Source: VBDM01 sp963699535 (GTDB taxonomy: Bacteria; Pseudomonadota; Gammaproteobacteria; Burkholderiales; SG8-39). From it: DNA of 64,000 nucleotides. Numbering within the stretch: position 1 is the first letter of the stretch; each line of letters begins with the position of its first letter. The DNA is taken from contig CAVOUJ010000011.1 of the NCBI GenBank assembly GCA_963699535.1, positions 317,472 to 381,471 on the forward strand, written 5' to 3'. A program made the position numbers and the translations under genes. Positions 1 through 8,506 of this stretch are shown one piece after another. The notes under the pieces are model-generated. The model was not told where the DNA came from, ran no database searches, and worked only from the letters and a program-made list of their open reading frames with translations.

Positions 1-1
1 G

Positions 2-1945
2 GCAAGCAGCGTCCGCGCGAATATTCCGGACCTGTTTCATCGGGAACCGCGGCTGGGACTCGAGATCCGCGCCGACGACCGCACCTCCGATTTCCTGCGC
101 TTCATCGCGCAAAGCCCTGTGACCCGGGCGCTCGATGGGGTGACCGAAGGCATGCAGGCGACCGGTACCGGACGCCTCGCGCTGCGGATCGAAATCCCGC
201 TCGTCAATCCGGAGCGCTTCAAGGTGGCCGGCGAATACCAGATCGTCAACAATGAACTCAGGGTCGATGCCGACGGCCCTCCCTTTTCGCAGGTCAACGG
301 GCGGCTCGAGTTTACCGAGTCGGCGATCTCCGCCCGCCCGGTGACTTCGCAGTTTCTCGGCGGCCCGACGACGATTTCGCTCGCCACCCGTGCCGACGGT
401 GCGATCGCAGCGAGCGCTCAAGGGACCGCGAGCATTTCGCAAGTCCCGCGCGCCTGGGGCGAAGTGCTGCTCCGCCAAGTATCGGGCGCCGCAGCCTGGC
501 AGGGAACGCTCACTCTGGCTCGGGGGAAGTCCGTCACCCTGCGCGTGCAGTCGCAGCTCATGGGCGTCTCATCGCAGCTCCCGCCGCCGTTTGCCAAACA
601 GGCGCTCGACCCGCTGCCGCTCACGATCGAACGCGTGATCGCGGCGGCCCCGGCTCGCGGCGACACGATCGATATTTCGCTCGGTCCGGCCGTCAATGCC
701 CGCTTCCAGCGCCGGCGCGACGGAACGCAGTATGTCCTGGAGCGCGGCACGGTCGGTCTGAACGAACCCCCCGTGCTCGACGAGCGCGGGGGACTCCTCG
801 TGTCCGGCAGCCTGGACTACGCGGATGTGGACCGCTGGAGCTCGGTGGTCGAGACAAAGGAAGGTACCGGCGCGGCATTCTCGCCGCGCTTCGACCTCAG
901 GATCGCGGCGCTCGACTTCGCCGGCCGGCGCCTGAACGACGTCGGCTTGCGGGCCGGAACGAAGGACGGCGTGCTCGAGGCGAGCGTAGCCGCGAAGGAA
1001 CTCACCGGCGAGATCAGGTGGTTTCCCGAAGGGCTCGGGCGCATCGAAGCGCGCCTTGCGCACTTCAGCATGCCCGAGGCCACGCCCGGAAGGGAAGAGA
1101 AGGCGCCCGCGCGCGATCTTCCGGCGCTCGACATCGTCGCCGACAAGCTCGTCCTCGGCGGCAAAGACCTCGGCAGGCTCGAGCTCGTTGCGGTCAACAA
1201 GGCGCTCGATTGGAGCATCGAGAAACTCGTGCTCACCGCACCCGAGAGCACCTTGAAGGCGGAAGGCAGGTGGGAGAGCTGGGCGCTCCGGCCCAGCGTC
1301 AAGATCACGAAGATCGAGCTCGAGGTGCGAGACATCGGCAAGTATCTCGAGCGCGTCGGTTATCCCGGGACCATGCGGCAGGGCACGGCGACTCTGGAGG
1401 GGAATCTGAGCTGGGCGGGAAGCCCGCAGTCGATCGACTTTGCGAGTCTGTCGGGCAAACTGGTTCTGGACGCAAGGAAGGGTCAATTTCTCAGGGCGGA
1501 GCCGGGCGTGGCAAGGCTTCTCGGCGTGCTCAGCATGCAGTCCTGGATCACGCTCGACTTCCGGGATCTCGCCAGGCGTGGGTTCGCCTTCGACAGCGTG
1601 TCGTGCAGCGCGGACATCGCGAACGGCATTTTGAGCACCAAGGATTTCCGCATGGAAGGACCGTCTGCGCAAGTCCAAATGTCCGGACAGGTGAATCTGG
1701 TGAGCGAGACTCAAGACCTGCAGGCGCGGGTTCAACCTACGATCGGCACCAGCCTTGCATCGATCCTGGTCGTCGCCGTGAACCCCGTCTGGGGCCTTAC
1801 CGCCTTTGTCATCGACAAGATCCTGAAGAACCCGCTGGGGCAAGCCTTCGCCTTCGAATACAGCGTCACCGGCACCTGGACCGAACCCATACCCAAGCGC
1901 CTCAAGGCCGAAATCCGGTCCGCCGAGGCGAGCGTGCCGCAATGA
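2..1945 (+). CDS. yhdP: AsmA-like C-terminal domain protein, YhdP family (TIGR02099), 3' part
   Basis: The frame is open from the first bases, so the N-terminus lies outside the window; about 647 codons are visible. The C-terminus has the YhdP/AsmA2 ending: a hydrophobic stretch after 'VQPTIGTSLAS', then a 'DKILKNPLGQ' segment and a final 'YSVTGTWTEP' strand. Known members are very large inner-membrane-anchored proteins with a periplasmic beta-rich groove, linked to phospholipid transport to the outer membrane. The stop overlaps the ATG of the next gene (ATGA), which indicates translational coupling. The neighbours (nitrilase-like gene, then tldD) match the usual betaproteobacterial order. 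The family call is firm; the exact substrate is not visible in the sequence. Confidence 0.85.
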   Translation, partial: ASSVRANIPDLFHREPRLGLEIRADDRTSDFLRFIAQSPVTRALDGVTEGMQATGTGRLALRIEIPLVNPERFKVAGEYQIVNNELRVDADGPPFSQVNGRLEFTESAISARPVTSQFLGGPTTISLATRADGAIAASAQGTASISQVPRAWGEVLLRQVSGAAAWQGTLTLARGKSVTLRVQSQLMGVSSQLPPPFAKQALDPLPLTIERVIAAAPARGDTIDISLGPAVNARFQRRRDGTQYVLERGTVGLNEPPVLDERGGLLVSGSLDYADVDRWSSVVETKEGTGAAFSPRFDLRIAALDFAGRRLNDVGLRAGTKDGVLEASVAAKELTGEIRWFPEGLGRIEARLAHFSMPEATPGREEKAPARDLPALDIVADKLVLGGKDLGRLELVAVNKALDWSIEKLVLTAPESTLKAEGRWESWALRPSVKITKIELEVRDIGKYLERVGYPGTMRQGTATLEGNLSWAGSPQSIDFASLSGKLVLDARKGQFLRAEPGVARLLGVLSMQSWITLDFRDLARRGFAFDSVSCSADIANGILSTKDFRMEGPSAQVQMSGQVNLVSETQDLQARVQPTIGTSLASILVVAVNPVWGLTAFVIDKILKNPLGQAFAFEYSVTGTWTEPIPKRLKAEIRSAEASVPQ

Positions 1946-2768
1946 GCCTCCGCTCCGCATTCAAGGTGGCGGCCCTCCAGATGGTCTCGACGCCGAAGGT
2001 CGAGGAGAACCTCGCCGAGGCGGAGAAGCTCGTCGCGCAGGCGGCCGCTCAAGGGGCGAAGCTCGTCGCGCTCCCGGAGTACTTCTGCATTTTCGGGATG
2101 CGCGACCGCGACAAGGTGGCGGCGAGGGAAAGGGACGGCATGGGCCCGATCCAGGATTTCCTCGCCGCAGCGGCGGCACGGCACGGCGTATGGCTGGTCG
2201 GAGGCTCGGTGCCGCTCGAGTGCGCCGACCCCGCGAGAGTGAGGAACAGCTGCCTCGTCTACGACGCGGCCGGAAAGCGCGTCGCGCGCTACGACAAGAT
2301 CCACCTCTTCGGTCTGGAGCTGGGCGAGGAGCGCTTCAACGAGTCGGCCACGATCGAGCCCGGGACCGTGCCGCTCGCCATCGACTCGCCGTTCGGCCGG
2401 ATCGCCTTGTCGGTCTGCTACGACCTGCGCTTTCCGGAGCTGTATCGCGCGCTCGCGCCGATGGACTTGATCCTCGTGCCCTCGGCCTTTACCGCGACCA
2501 CCGGGCGCGCGCACTGGGAGACGCTGCTGCGCGCGCGCGCGATCGAAAACCTCGCCTGGGTGATCGCGCCGGCGCAAGGCGGCAGGCACCCGAACGGCCG
2601 CGACACCCACGGCCACAGCATGGTCGTCGACCCCTGGGGCCAAGGTCGTCGCCGAGCGCGCTCTCGGACCTGGCGTGGTCCTCGCCGAGATCGATCCCCG
2701 GTTCCAGGCGAAGATGCGCAGGAGCCTGCCCGGCGCTGGAGCATCGCGTGATGCGGGACCGGAAATAG
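1942..2768 (+). CDS. Carbon-nitrogen hydrolase (Nit1/omega-amidase type), two frameshifts
   Basis: The protein starts MSLRSAFKVAALQM and shows the nitrilase triad: Glu in 'LPEYFC', Lys in 'YDKIHLF' and Cys in 'SVCYDLRFPELYR'. This pattern is typical of Nit1/NitFhit-type enzymes, which remove deaminated glutathione or act as omega-amidases. The ATG overlaps the stop of the upstream yhdP-like gene. After 'MVVDPWG' the frame is lost at about 2641 (one extra C) and again at about 2732 (one extra G). Dropping these bases restores a normal C-terminus ending '...LPALEHRVMRDRK' at 2768. I treat both as sequencing insertions. About 274 residues when corrected, the usual family length. Confidence 0.85.
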
Positions 2769-2808
2769 GGCCGGGAGCCGTCCGGGGCCCTTCAAGTAGA
2801 ATGAATCC

Positions 2809-4255
2809 ATGAACGCTCCGGATCAGCTCTTTTCCACGGCGCGGTCGTTCCTGCTCGCGCCGCACGATCTGGAGGAGGGAAAGCTCTCGCGCGTGTTCGG
2901 GTCGCTGCTTTCCCGCCGGCTCGACTACGCCGATCTCTACTTCCAGTACTCGCGCGCCGAAAGCTGGAGCCTCGAGGAGGGCATCGTCAAGTCCGGTAGC
3001 TTCAGCATCGACCAGGGCGTGGGCGTGCGCGCGATCGCCGGGGAGAAGACCGCGTTCGCGTACTCCGACGAGATCAGCCTGCCCGCGCTCGAGGACGCTG
3101 CCAAGGCTACGCGCGCGATCGTTCGCTCGGGCGGCAACAGGCATCCGGCGAAAGCGCACAAAGGGACTGGCCTGCAGCTCTATCAGCCGATCGATCCGCT
3201 CGGCTCGCTTCAGGACACTGAGAAGGTCAAGCTGCTCGAGCGGATCGAGAGCCTGTGCCGCGCCCGCGACCCGCGCGTCGTGCAGGTCATGGCGACTCTC
3301 GCCGCCGAGTACGAGGTCGTGCTCGTCGCGCGCGCGGACGGCTTGCTGGCCGCGGACGTGCGGCCGCTGGTGCGGCTTTCGGTGCAGGTCATCGCGGAAG
3401 CAAACGGGCGGCGCGAGCAGGGATCCTCGGGCGGAGGCGCGCGCAGCGATTACGCGCACTTCACGGAGGAGCGGCTCAGGGAATACGCCGATCGCGCCGT
3501 GGACCAGGCGCTCGTCAATCTCGAATCGCGCCCGGCGCCGGCGGGGACCATGACGGTGGTGCTCGGGCCCGGCTGGCCCGGCGTGCTGCTGCACGAGGCG
3601 ATCGGCCACGGCCTGGAAGGCGACTTCAACAGAAAGGGCTCGTCGGCCTTCAGCGGAAGGATAGGCGAGAGGGTGGCCTCGCGCGGCGTCACCGTCGTCG
3701 ATGACGGCACGCTGCCCGGGCGGCGCGGGTCCCTGAACATCGACGACGAGGGCAATCCGACCCGCTGCAACACGCTCATCGAGGACGGCGTCCTGCGCGG
3801 CTATATGCAGGACAGCTTGAACGCACGTCTGATGGGCGTGCCGGTCACCGGCAACGGCAGGCGCGAATCCTTCGCGCATGTCGTGATGCCGCGCATGACC
3901 AATACCTACATGCTGAACGGGACGCGCGATCCCAAGGAAATCCTCGCGTCGGTCGAAGCGCGGTCTCTACGCGGTCAACTTCGGCGGCGGGCAGGTGGAT
4001 ATCACCAGCGGCAAGTTCGTGTTTTCCGCCTCCGAGGCCTACGCGATCGAAAACGGCAAAGTGACCTATCCGGTCAAGGGCGCGACGCTGATCGGCAACG
4101 GCCCGGACGTGCTCACCCGCGTCAGCATGATCGGCAACGACCTCGAGCTCGACACGGGAGTGGGGACCTGCGGAAAGGAAGGGCAGAGCGTTCCGGTCGG
4201 AGTGGGCCAGCCGACGCTCAGGATCGACGGGCTCACCGTGGGCGGGACCGCGTAA
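2809..4255 (+). CDS. tldD: TldD metalloprotease subunit, one frameshift
   Basis: TldD pairs with TldE/PmbA to form a zinc peptidase that degrades unfolded peptides and matures some modified peptides. The zinc motif HEAIGH is visible in 'LLHEAIGHGLEGDFN' (about residues 262-276). Other conserved stretches include 'NIDDEGNPT' and the C-terminal 'GTCGKEGQSVPVGVGQPT'. One extra base near 3956 (in 'gtcgaagcgcgg') moves the last ~95 residues to another frame, which ends with 'LTVGGTA' at 4255. Corrected length is about 481 residues, normal for TldD. It starts 40 bp after the nitrilase-like gene and is probably in the same operon. No pmbA is visible in the window. Confidence 0.93.
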
Positions 4256-4358
4256 AGGCGGGTTTGACCGGGCGAGAAGCAAGCGGGTAACATTCCCGCG
4301 TCGCTCACAGGGATCGTGCTCCGGGCGCGGGGCCAACTCATAAGAAGAGAGGTTCGCC

Positions 4359-5123
4359 ATGAGATCGTTCAAGTCCTGGATGCTGTTTCTTGCCGTCGCT
4401 GCGGGATTCAGCTCGCTTTCGGCTCAGGCCCAGCATGTCTTCCGTCCGTATGCCGGCCTTGCGTGGACGGACTACAGCATCAAGTTCGACAGCAACGCCT
4501 TTGTCGGCTATCAGAACAAGACCGCCAAGTCCGACTATCTGGCGCCGATCGTCGGTTTCACCTGGGTCTCGCCGCAGAGAATCTACGTCGATGCCCAGTA
4601 CCAGACCAGCCTCAGCGCGACCCACGATCTGTGGAAGGACATCACCCCGGCGGATCAGGATTTCGAGCGCCAGACCTTCAACCTGACCGGCGGTTATGTC
4701 CACGTGCTCCAGAGTGGAATCAGCATCTCGGGCTTCGGCGGCTATACGGCGGCCAAGTCGACGCTGAAGGCGCCGGGACCGCCGTTCATGGCCTGGAGGG
4801 AGGACGTGTTCAAGAGCAGCGGCATCTTCATCGGCGCGGGGGCGGGGTTTCCCGGGTTGGGGGGACAGTTCAGCGTGAGCCTTGCGCTCGCCGCGTTGAA
4901 GGGGACGTGGACGGACGACACGGGTTTTGAAGCAAAGGCCTCGTCCGCAGGCGGAGCGAGCCTCGGCGCAGGCTACACCTACAGGGTCACTCCGGCCCTG
5001 GGCGTTACGGCGGACATCAAGATCCAGAACTATTCCTACACCTTCTCTCCGAGCGGCTTTCCGGACTACACGGTCAACGAGAACACCAGGGCGTTGGGAG
5101 CCCGGGTTTCCTACCAGTTCTAG
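4359..5123 (+). CDS. Outer-membrane beta-barrel protein
   Basis: 254 residues with a clear signal peptide (MRSFKSWMLFLAVAAGF..., cleavage near 'AQAQH'). Alternating hydrophobic/aromatic strands follow, and the last residue is Phe in 'ARVSYQF', the BAM-recognition ending of outer-membrane barrels. An AGAAGAGAGG ribosome-binding region precedes the ATG. The size suggests an 8- to 10-strand OmpW/OprF-like barrel, but I do not recognise a specific family. It stands alone between tldD and a convergent lipoprotein gene, with a hairpin after the stop. Function unknown. Confidence 0.75.
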   Translation: MRSFKSWMLFLAVAAGFSSLSAQAQHVFRPYAGLAWTDYSIKFDSNAFVGYQNKTAKSDYLAPIVGFTWVSPQRIYVDAQYQTSLSATHDLWKDITPADQDFERQTFNLTGGYVHVLQSGISISGFGGYTAAKSTLKAPGPPFMAWREDVFKSSGIFIGAGAGFPGLGGQFSVSLALAALKGTWTDDTGFEAKASSAGGASLGAGYTYRVTPALGVTADIKIQNYSYTFSPSGFPDYTVNENTRALGARVSYQF

Positions 5124-5136
5124 AACACGCGAATGC

Positions 5137-5158
5137 GGGCGCCGCCTTTGCGGCGCCC
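5137..5158. terminator. GC-rich hairpin between convergent genes
   Basis: GGGCGCCGC, loop CTTT, GCGGCGCCC form a perfect 9-bp stem. It sits in the 51-bp gap between the barrel gene (plus) and the lipoprotein gene (minus). No long T-run follows on either strand, so it may act as a bidirectional 3'-end stabiliser rather than a strong intrinsic terminator. Confidence 0.6.
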
Positions 5159-5174
5159 GGCGCGGACTCCGCGC

Positions 5175-5834
5175 TCAGAACGTCGGTACGAATACTCCCG
5201 CAGACCGCTCCTGCCGCGGTTTCTCCTGACGGGGTGCCGGCGCGCGGGGCGCCGCCGCCACGCGCGGCGGAGTGGCGGGCTGCGCGGACACGGTGCAGGA
5301 CTTGGGATCGAACTCGTTCACCAGCTTGTTGATCCTGACGGTGAGCGTCTGGTAGGTACCCGGGATTTCCTTTTTCAGCCTGTTCATTACTTCGTCCGGC
5401 AGTCCCTTGGACTGGAGCAGGGCGGACATCTCCCTCAGGTATTCGTTCGGAAGATCGGCGAGGGTGGAGGCGCGCAGGAGGACTTCGACGCCCTGCCCGG
5501 CGCCTTCGGACTTGGCGGAAGAGAAATCGACTTTCCCGTCTGCCCCGAGGTTTCCCGACAGGCGCACGTTCATGGGAAGCGAGGTCAGGAACAGCGGATT
5601 GGCGGTGCCTGACGAGCATTGCTTCTCGCGCACGAACCGGGTCGCGGCCAGGTACCGCTGCCCCTTTTCGTCGCTCGCGAGGTCCGAGCTGCTCACATAG
5701 GCGATTCTTACGAGGCCCGAATCGATATTCTGCACCGCTCCTTGCAGCGTGTCGTTTCCGCCGGACTGCTTGGACATTCCTCCGCAGCCTGCCAAAAGCA
5801 AGGCTGCGATGACCACTACTCGATAGCTCCACAC
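5175..5834 (-). CDS. Lipoprotein of unknown function
   Basis: 219 residues. The N-terminus MWSYRVVVIAALLLAGCGG carries a textbook lipobox (LAGC), so it should be lipid-modified and anchored to a membrane. The middle alternates charged and hydrophobic segments. Two further cysteines (in 'REKQCSSG' and 'PKSCTVS') could form a disulfide. The C-terminal ~30 residues are Pro/Ala/Arg/Gln-rich and look disordered. I do not recognise the family. It is convergent with the upstream barrel gene. Confidence 0.7.
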   Translation of the reverse strand: MWSYRVVVIAALLLAGCGGMSKQSGGNDTLQGAVQNIDSGLVRIAYVSSSDLASDEKGQRYLAATRFVREKQCSSGTANPLFLTSLPMNVRLSGNLGADGKVDFSSAKSEGAGQGVEVLLRASTLADLPNEYLREMSALLQSKGLPDEVMNRLKKEIPGTYQTLTVRINKLVNEFDPKSCTVSAQPATPPRVAAAPRAPAPRQEKPRQERSAGVFVPTF

Positions 5835-5934
5835 GTCGTTCCCCCCGAAGCGATGTTGGTGCCATTCTATTCGTATTGATCGGCCCGCGCCCGCCGGCGG
5901 ATAGGAAAGCGTGAGGAATGACGCAAATGCAGCC

Positions 5935-7424
5935 TTACGCCTTTCCCCAACCCCTGGCCCTGTCCAGCGCGCGCTTCCACTCCCCCATCCGCCGCTCGGC
6001 TTCCTCGCGCTTCATCTTCGGCTCGAAGCGCTTTGCGACTTTCCATTGTCGCGCGATTTCTTCGCGGCTTCCCCACACGCCGGTTGCCAGGCCGGCGAGG
6101 TAGGCCGCTCCGAGCGCGGTGGTCTCCAGCACCCGCGGGCGCACGACGGGGATGCCGAGCAGGTCGGCCTGGAATTGCATCAGTAGGTTGTCCGCCGCGG
6201 CGCCGCCGTCGACGCGCAGTTCGGTCGATTTGACGTCCCGAGTCCTTTTCCATGGCGTGCAGGAGCTCGGCCGACTGGAAGGCGATCGACTCCAGGGCCG
6301 CGCGGGCGATGTGGCCGGCGTTGGAGCCGCGGGTCAATCCGACGATGGTGCCGCGCGCGTACGGGTCCCAGTGGGGCGCGCCGAGGCCCGCGAAGCCCGG
6401 GACGAAGACCACGCCCCCGGTATCCCTGACGCTCGCGGCGAGTTTCTCGACGTCCACCGAGCGCTTGATGAGCTTCAGGCCGTCCCGCAGCCACTGCACC
6501 ACCGCGCCGCCGATGAAGACGCTCCCTTCGAGCGCGTACTGTTTCATCGGCGCCTGCGCCGCGCAGGTGGTGACGAGGCCGCTCTTGGAGGTTGATCGCC
6601 TCCGCCCCGGTGTTGAGCAGCAGAAAGCACCCGGTGCCGTAGGTGTTCTTCGCCATCCCCGCCTCGTGGCAGGCCTGGCCGAAGAGCGCCGCCTGCTGGT
6701 CGCCGGCGATCCCCGCGATCGGCACTTCCGCGCCGAGCATGGATTTCGCCGTCGTGCCGTAGACGTGCGAGGAGGGCAGCACCTCGGGCAGCATCGCGCG
6801 CGGCACGCCGAAGATCTCGAGCAGCTCCCCGTCCCAGTCGCCCTTGTGGATGTCGTAGAGCTGGGTGCGCGAGGCGTTCGACGGATCGGTGAGATGCAGC
6901 TTCCCGGCCGAGAGCTTCCACGCGAGCCAGGTGTCGATCGTGCCGAAGAGGACCTCGCCTTTCTCCGCGCGCGCCTTCAAGCCCGGGACGTTGGCGAGCA
7001 GCCACTCGAGCTTGGTCGCCGAGAAATACGGGTCGATCACCAGGCCCGTCTTCGCGCGTATCGCGCCGGCGAGTCCTTCCTTCTCCAGCATCTCGCAGCG
7101 GTCGGCGGTGCGCCGGTCCTGCCAGACGATGGCGCGGTGAACGGGCCTTCCGGTGCGCCGGTCCCAGACCACCACGGTTTCGCGCTGATTGGTGATGCCG
7201 ATCGCGGAGATTCGGTCGGGACCGAGCTTCGCCTTCCCGAGCGCGCTCCTGGCGCAGGCGAGCTGCGAGCGGAAGATCTCCAGCGCGTCGTGCTCGACCC
7301 AGCCGGGCTCGGGGAAGAACTGCCGGAACTCGCGCTGCGCGGCCGAGACCGGCCTGCCTTTCTCGTCGAAGACGATGGCGCGGGAGCTCGTCGTTCCCTG
7401 GTCGAGCGCCAGAACGTAGCGCAT
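5935..7424 (-). CDS. glpK: Glycerol kinase, two frameshifts
   Basis: Starts MRYVLALDQGTTSSRAIVFD, the FGGY-kinase phosphate-1 motif, and continues with 'ITNQRETVVVWD', 'AIVWQDRR' and 'LLLNTG'. It phosphorylates glycerol to glycerol-3-phosphate. The frame breaks at about 6590 (extra base in 'AINSKSGLVTTCAAQ') and 6236 (before 'STELRVDGGAAADN'). Correcting both gives about 495 residues, the normal length, ending 'RARGWGKA'. It lies 11 bp after gpsA on the same strand, so the pair forms a glycerol-3-phosphate unit. A fragment of a second glpK 5' end lies at about 21.1-21.2 kb. Confidence 0.93.
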
Positions 7425-7435
7425 GGAAAATTCTA

Positions 7436-8437
7436 TCAGCCGGTGGGGCGATCGAGATGGTAGGGGTGCGCGAGCAGGCGCGCGATCGTGGCGTCCAGAT
7501 CCGCCCCGTGGTTCAGCACGTCGTCGACCGCCTCGACGATCGGCATCTCGATCCTCAGGCGCTTCGCCAGTGCCGCGACGGCCTCCGCCGAGTGCGCGCC
7601 CTCGGTGACTTCCTTGCGCGCCGCAAGAACATCCCCCGCTTTCCTGCCCTCGCCGATCGCCACACCGAGCGAAGTGTTGCGCGACTGCATGCTGTTGCAC
7701 GTGAGCACGAGGTCGCCGACGCCGGAGAGGCCCATGAAGGTTTCGGCCCTCGCGCCCTTGGCGAGGCCCAGGCGCGTCGCTTCGGCGAGGCCGCGCGTGA
7801 TGAGGGTGGCCCGGGCGTTTTCGCCCAGCCTCCTTCCCTGGACGATCCCGGCGGCGATGGCAAGAACGTTCTTCATGACTCCGCCGATCGTCGCGCCGGT
7901 CAGGTCGTCCGAAAGGTAGGTTCGAAAACGCGGCGTGCCGATAGCGCGAACCAGCATTTCGCCGACGGCCGCATCGGCGCACGCGAGCGTTACTCCGCAG
8001 GGCAGGTCGTGCGCGATCTCGCGGGCAAAGGAGGGGCCCGAGAGGACTGCGAGCTTCGCTCGCGGCAGCGTCTCGGCGAGGACCTCAGGCATGAGCAAGC
8101 AGCTGCCGCGCTCGATGCCCTTGGAGCAGCTCACCACCGGGGTGCCCGGCTTGAGGGCTGGGCGAAGCTGCGTGGTCACGGCGCGCATATGCTGTGCCGG
8201 CGGCGCGAGCAGCAGGAAATCCGCACGCTCCGCCGCCGCGGCGAGGTCGTTGGTCGCGGCGATTCCCGGGACGAGCCGCACGCCGCCGAGGAAAAGCGTA
8301 TTCGTTCCCTGCCGATTGATCGACGCGGCGACCTCGGGCTCGCGGGCCCAGATGACCGTTTCGTGGTCCGATCGGCGGATTACGCAGGCCATCGCGGTGC
8401 CGAACGCCCCGCCTCCGATGATTCCGACGCGCGCCAT
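7436..8437 (-). CDS. gpsA: Glycerol-3-phosphate dehydrogenase [NAD(P)+]
   Basis: 333 residues. The Rossmann motif 'GIIGGGAFGTAMA' is at the N-terminus, the catalytic-lysine region 'GVMKNVLAIAAGI' lies near residue 190, and 'LSGVGDLVLTCNS' is a GpsA signature. The enzyme makes sn-glycerol-3-phosphate from dihydroxyacetone phosphate for phospholipid synthesis and is cytosolic. Intact frame. The ATG at 8437 leaves a 69-bp divergent gap to the P-type ATPase gene, which contains an FNR-like box. glpK follows 11 bp downstream. Confidence 0.93.
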   Translation of the reverse strand: MARVGIIGGGAFGTAMACVIRRSDHETVIWAREPEVAASINRQGTNTLFLGGVRLVPGIAATNDLAAAAERADFLLLAPPAQHMRAVTTQLRPALKPGTPVVSCSKGIERGSCLLMPEVLAETLPRAKLAVLSGPSFAREIAHDLPCGVTLACADAAVGEMLVRAIGTPRFRTYLSDDLTGATIGGVMKNVLAIAAGIVQGRRLGENARATLITRGLAEATRLGLAKGARAETFMGLSGVGDLVLTCNSMQSRNTSLGVAIGEGRKAGDVLAARKEVTEGAHSAEAVAALAKRLRIEMPIVEAVDDVLNHGADLDATIARLLAHPYHLDRPTG

Positions 8438-8458
8438 TCCCACATGCTGCCAGTGGGC

Positions 8459-8472
8459 TTGACGAAGATCAA
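8459..8472. promoter_or_regulatory. FNR/Crp-type palindrome (TTGAC-N4-ATCAA)
   Basis: The site reads TTGAC GAAG ATCAA and lies between divergent gpsA and the Ca2+-ATPase gene. It matches four other sites in the window (26945, 29113, 36833, 40778). A weak -10-like AATAGT lies about 31 bp downstream of its centre toward the ATPase gene, which would make that transcript nearly leaderless. The assignment rests on pattern only. Confidence 0.5.
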
Positions 8473-8506
8473 ACAGACGCCGGGACGAACCGAAACAATA
8501 GTTTCC

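Noticed and set aside
569..1960. Long minus-strand open frame opposite the YhdP-like gene
   Set aside because: It mirrors the strongly coding plus frame in GC-rich DNA and has no recognisable domain; likewise the long minus frames opposite the ABC, topo VI, fds and kinase genes.
5867..6547. Separate small genes within glpK
   Set aside because: They are pieces of one glycerol kinase split by two one-base insertions.
8492..8505. Inverted repeat GAAAC-AATA-GTTTC just before the ATPase start
   Set aside because: Only 5-bp arms; may occur by chance and has no counterpart elsewhere in the window.
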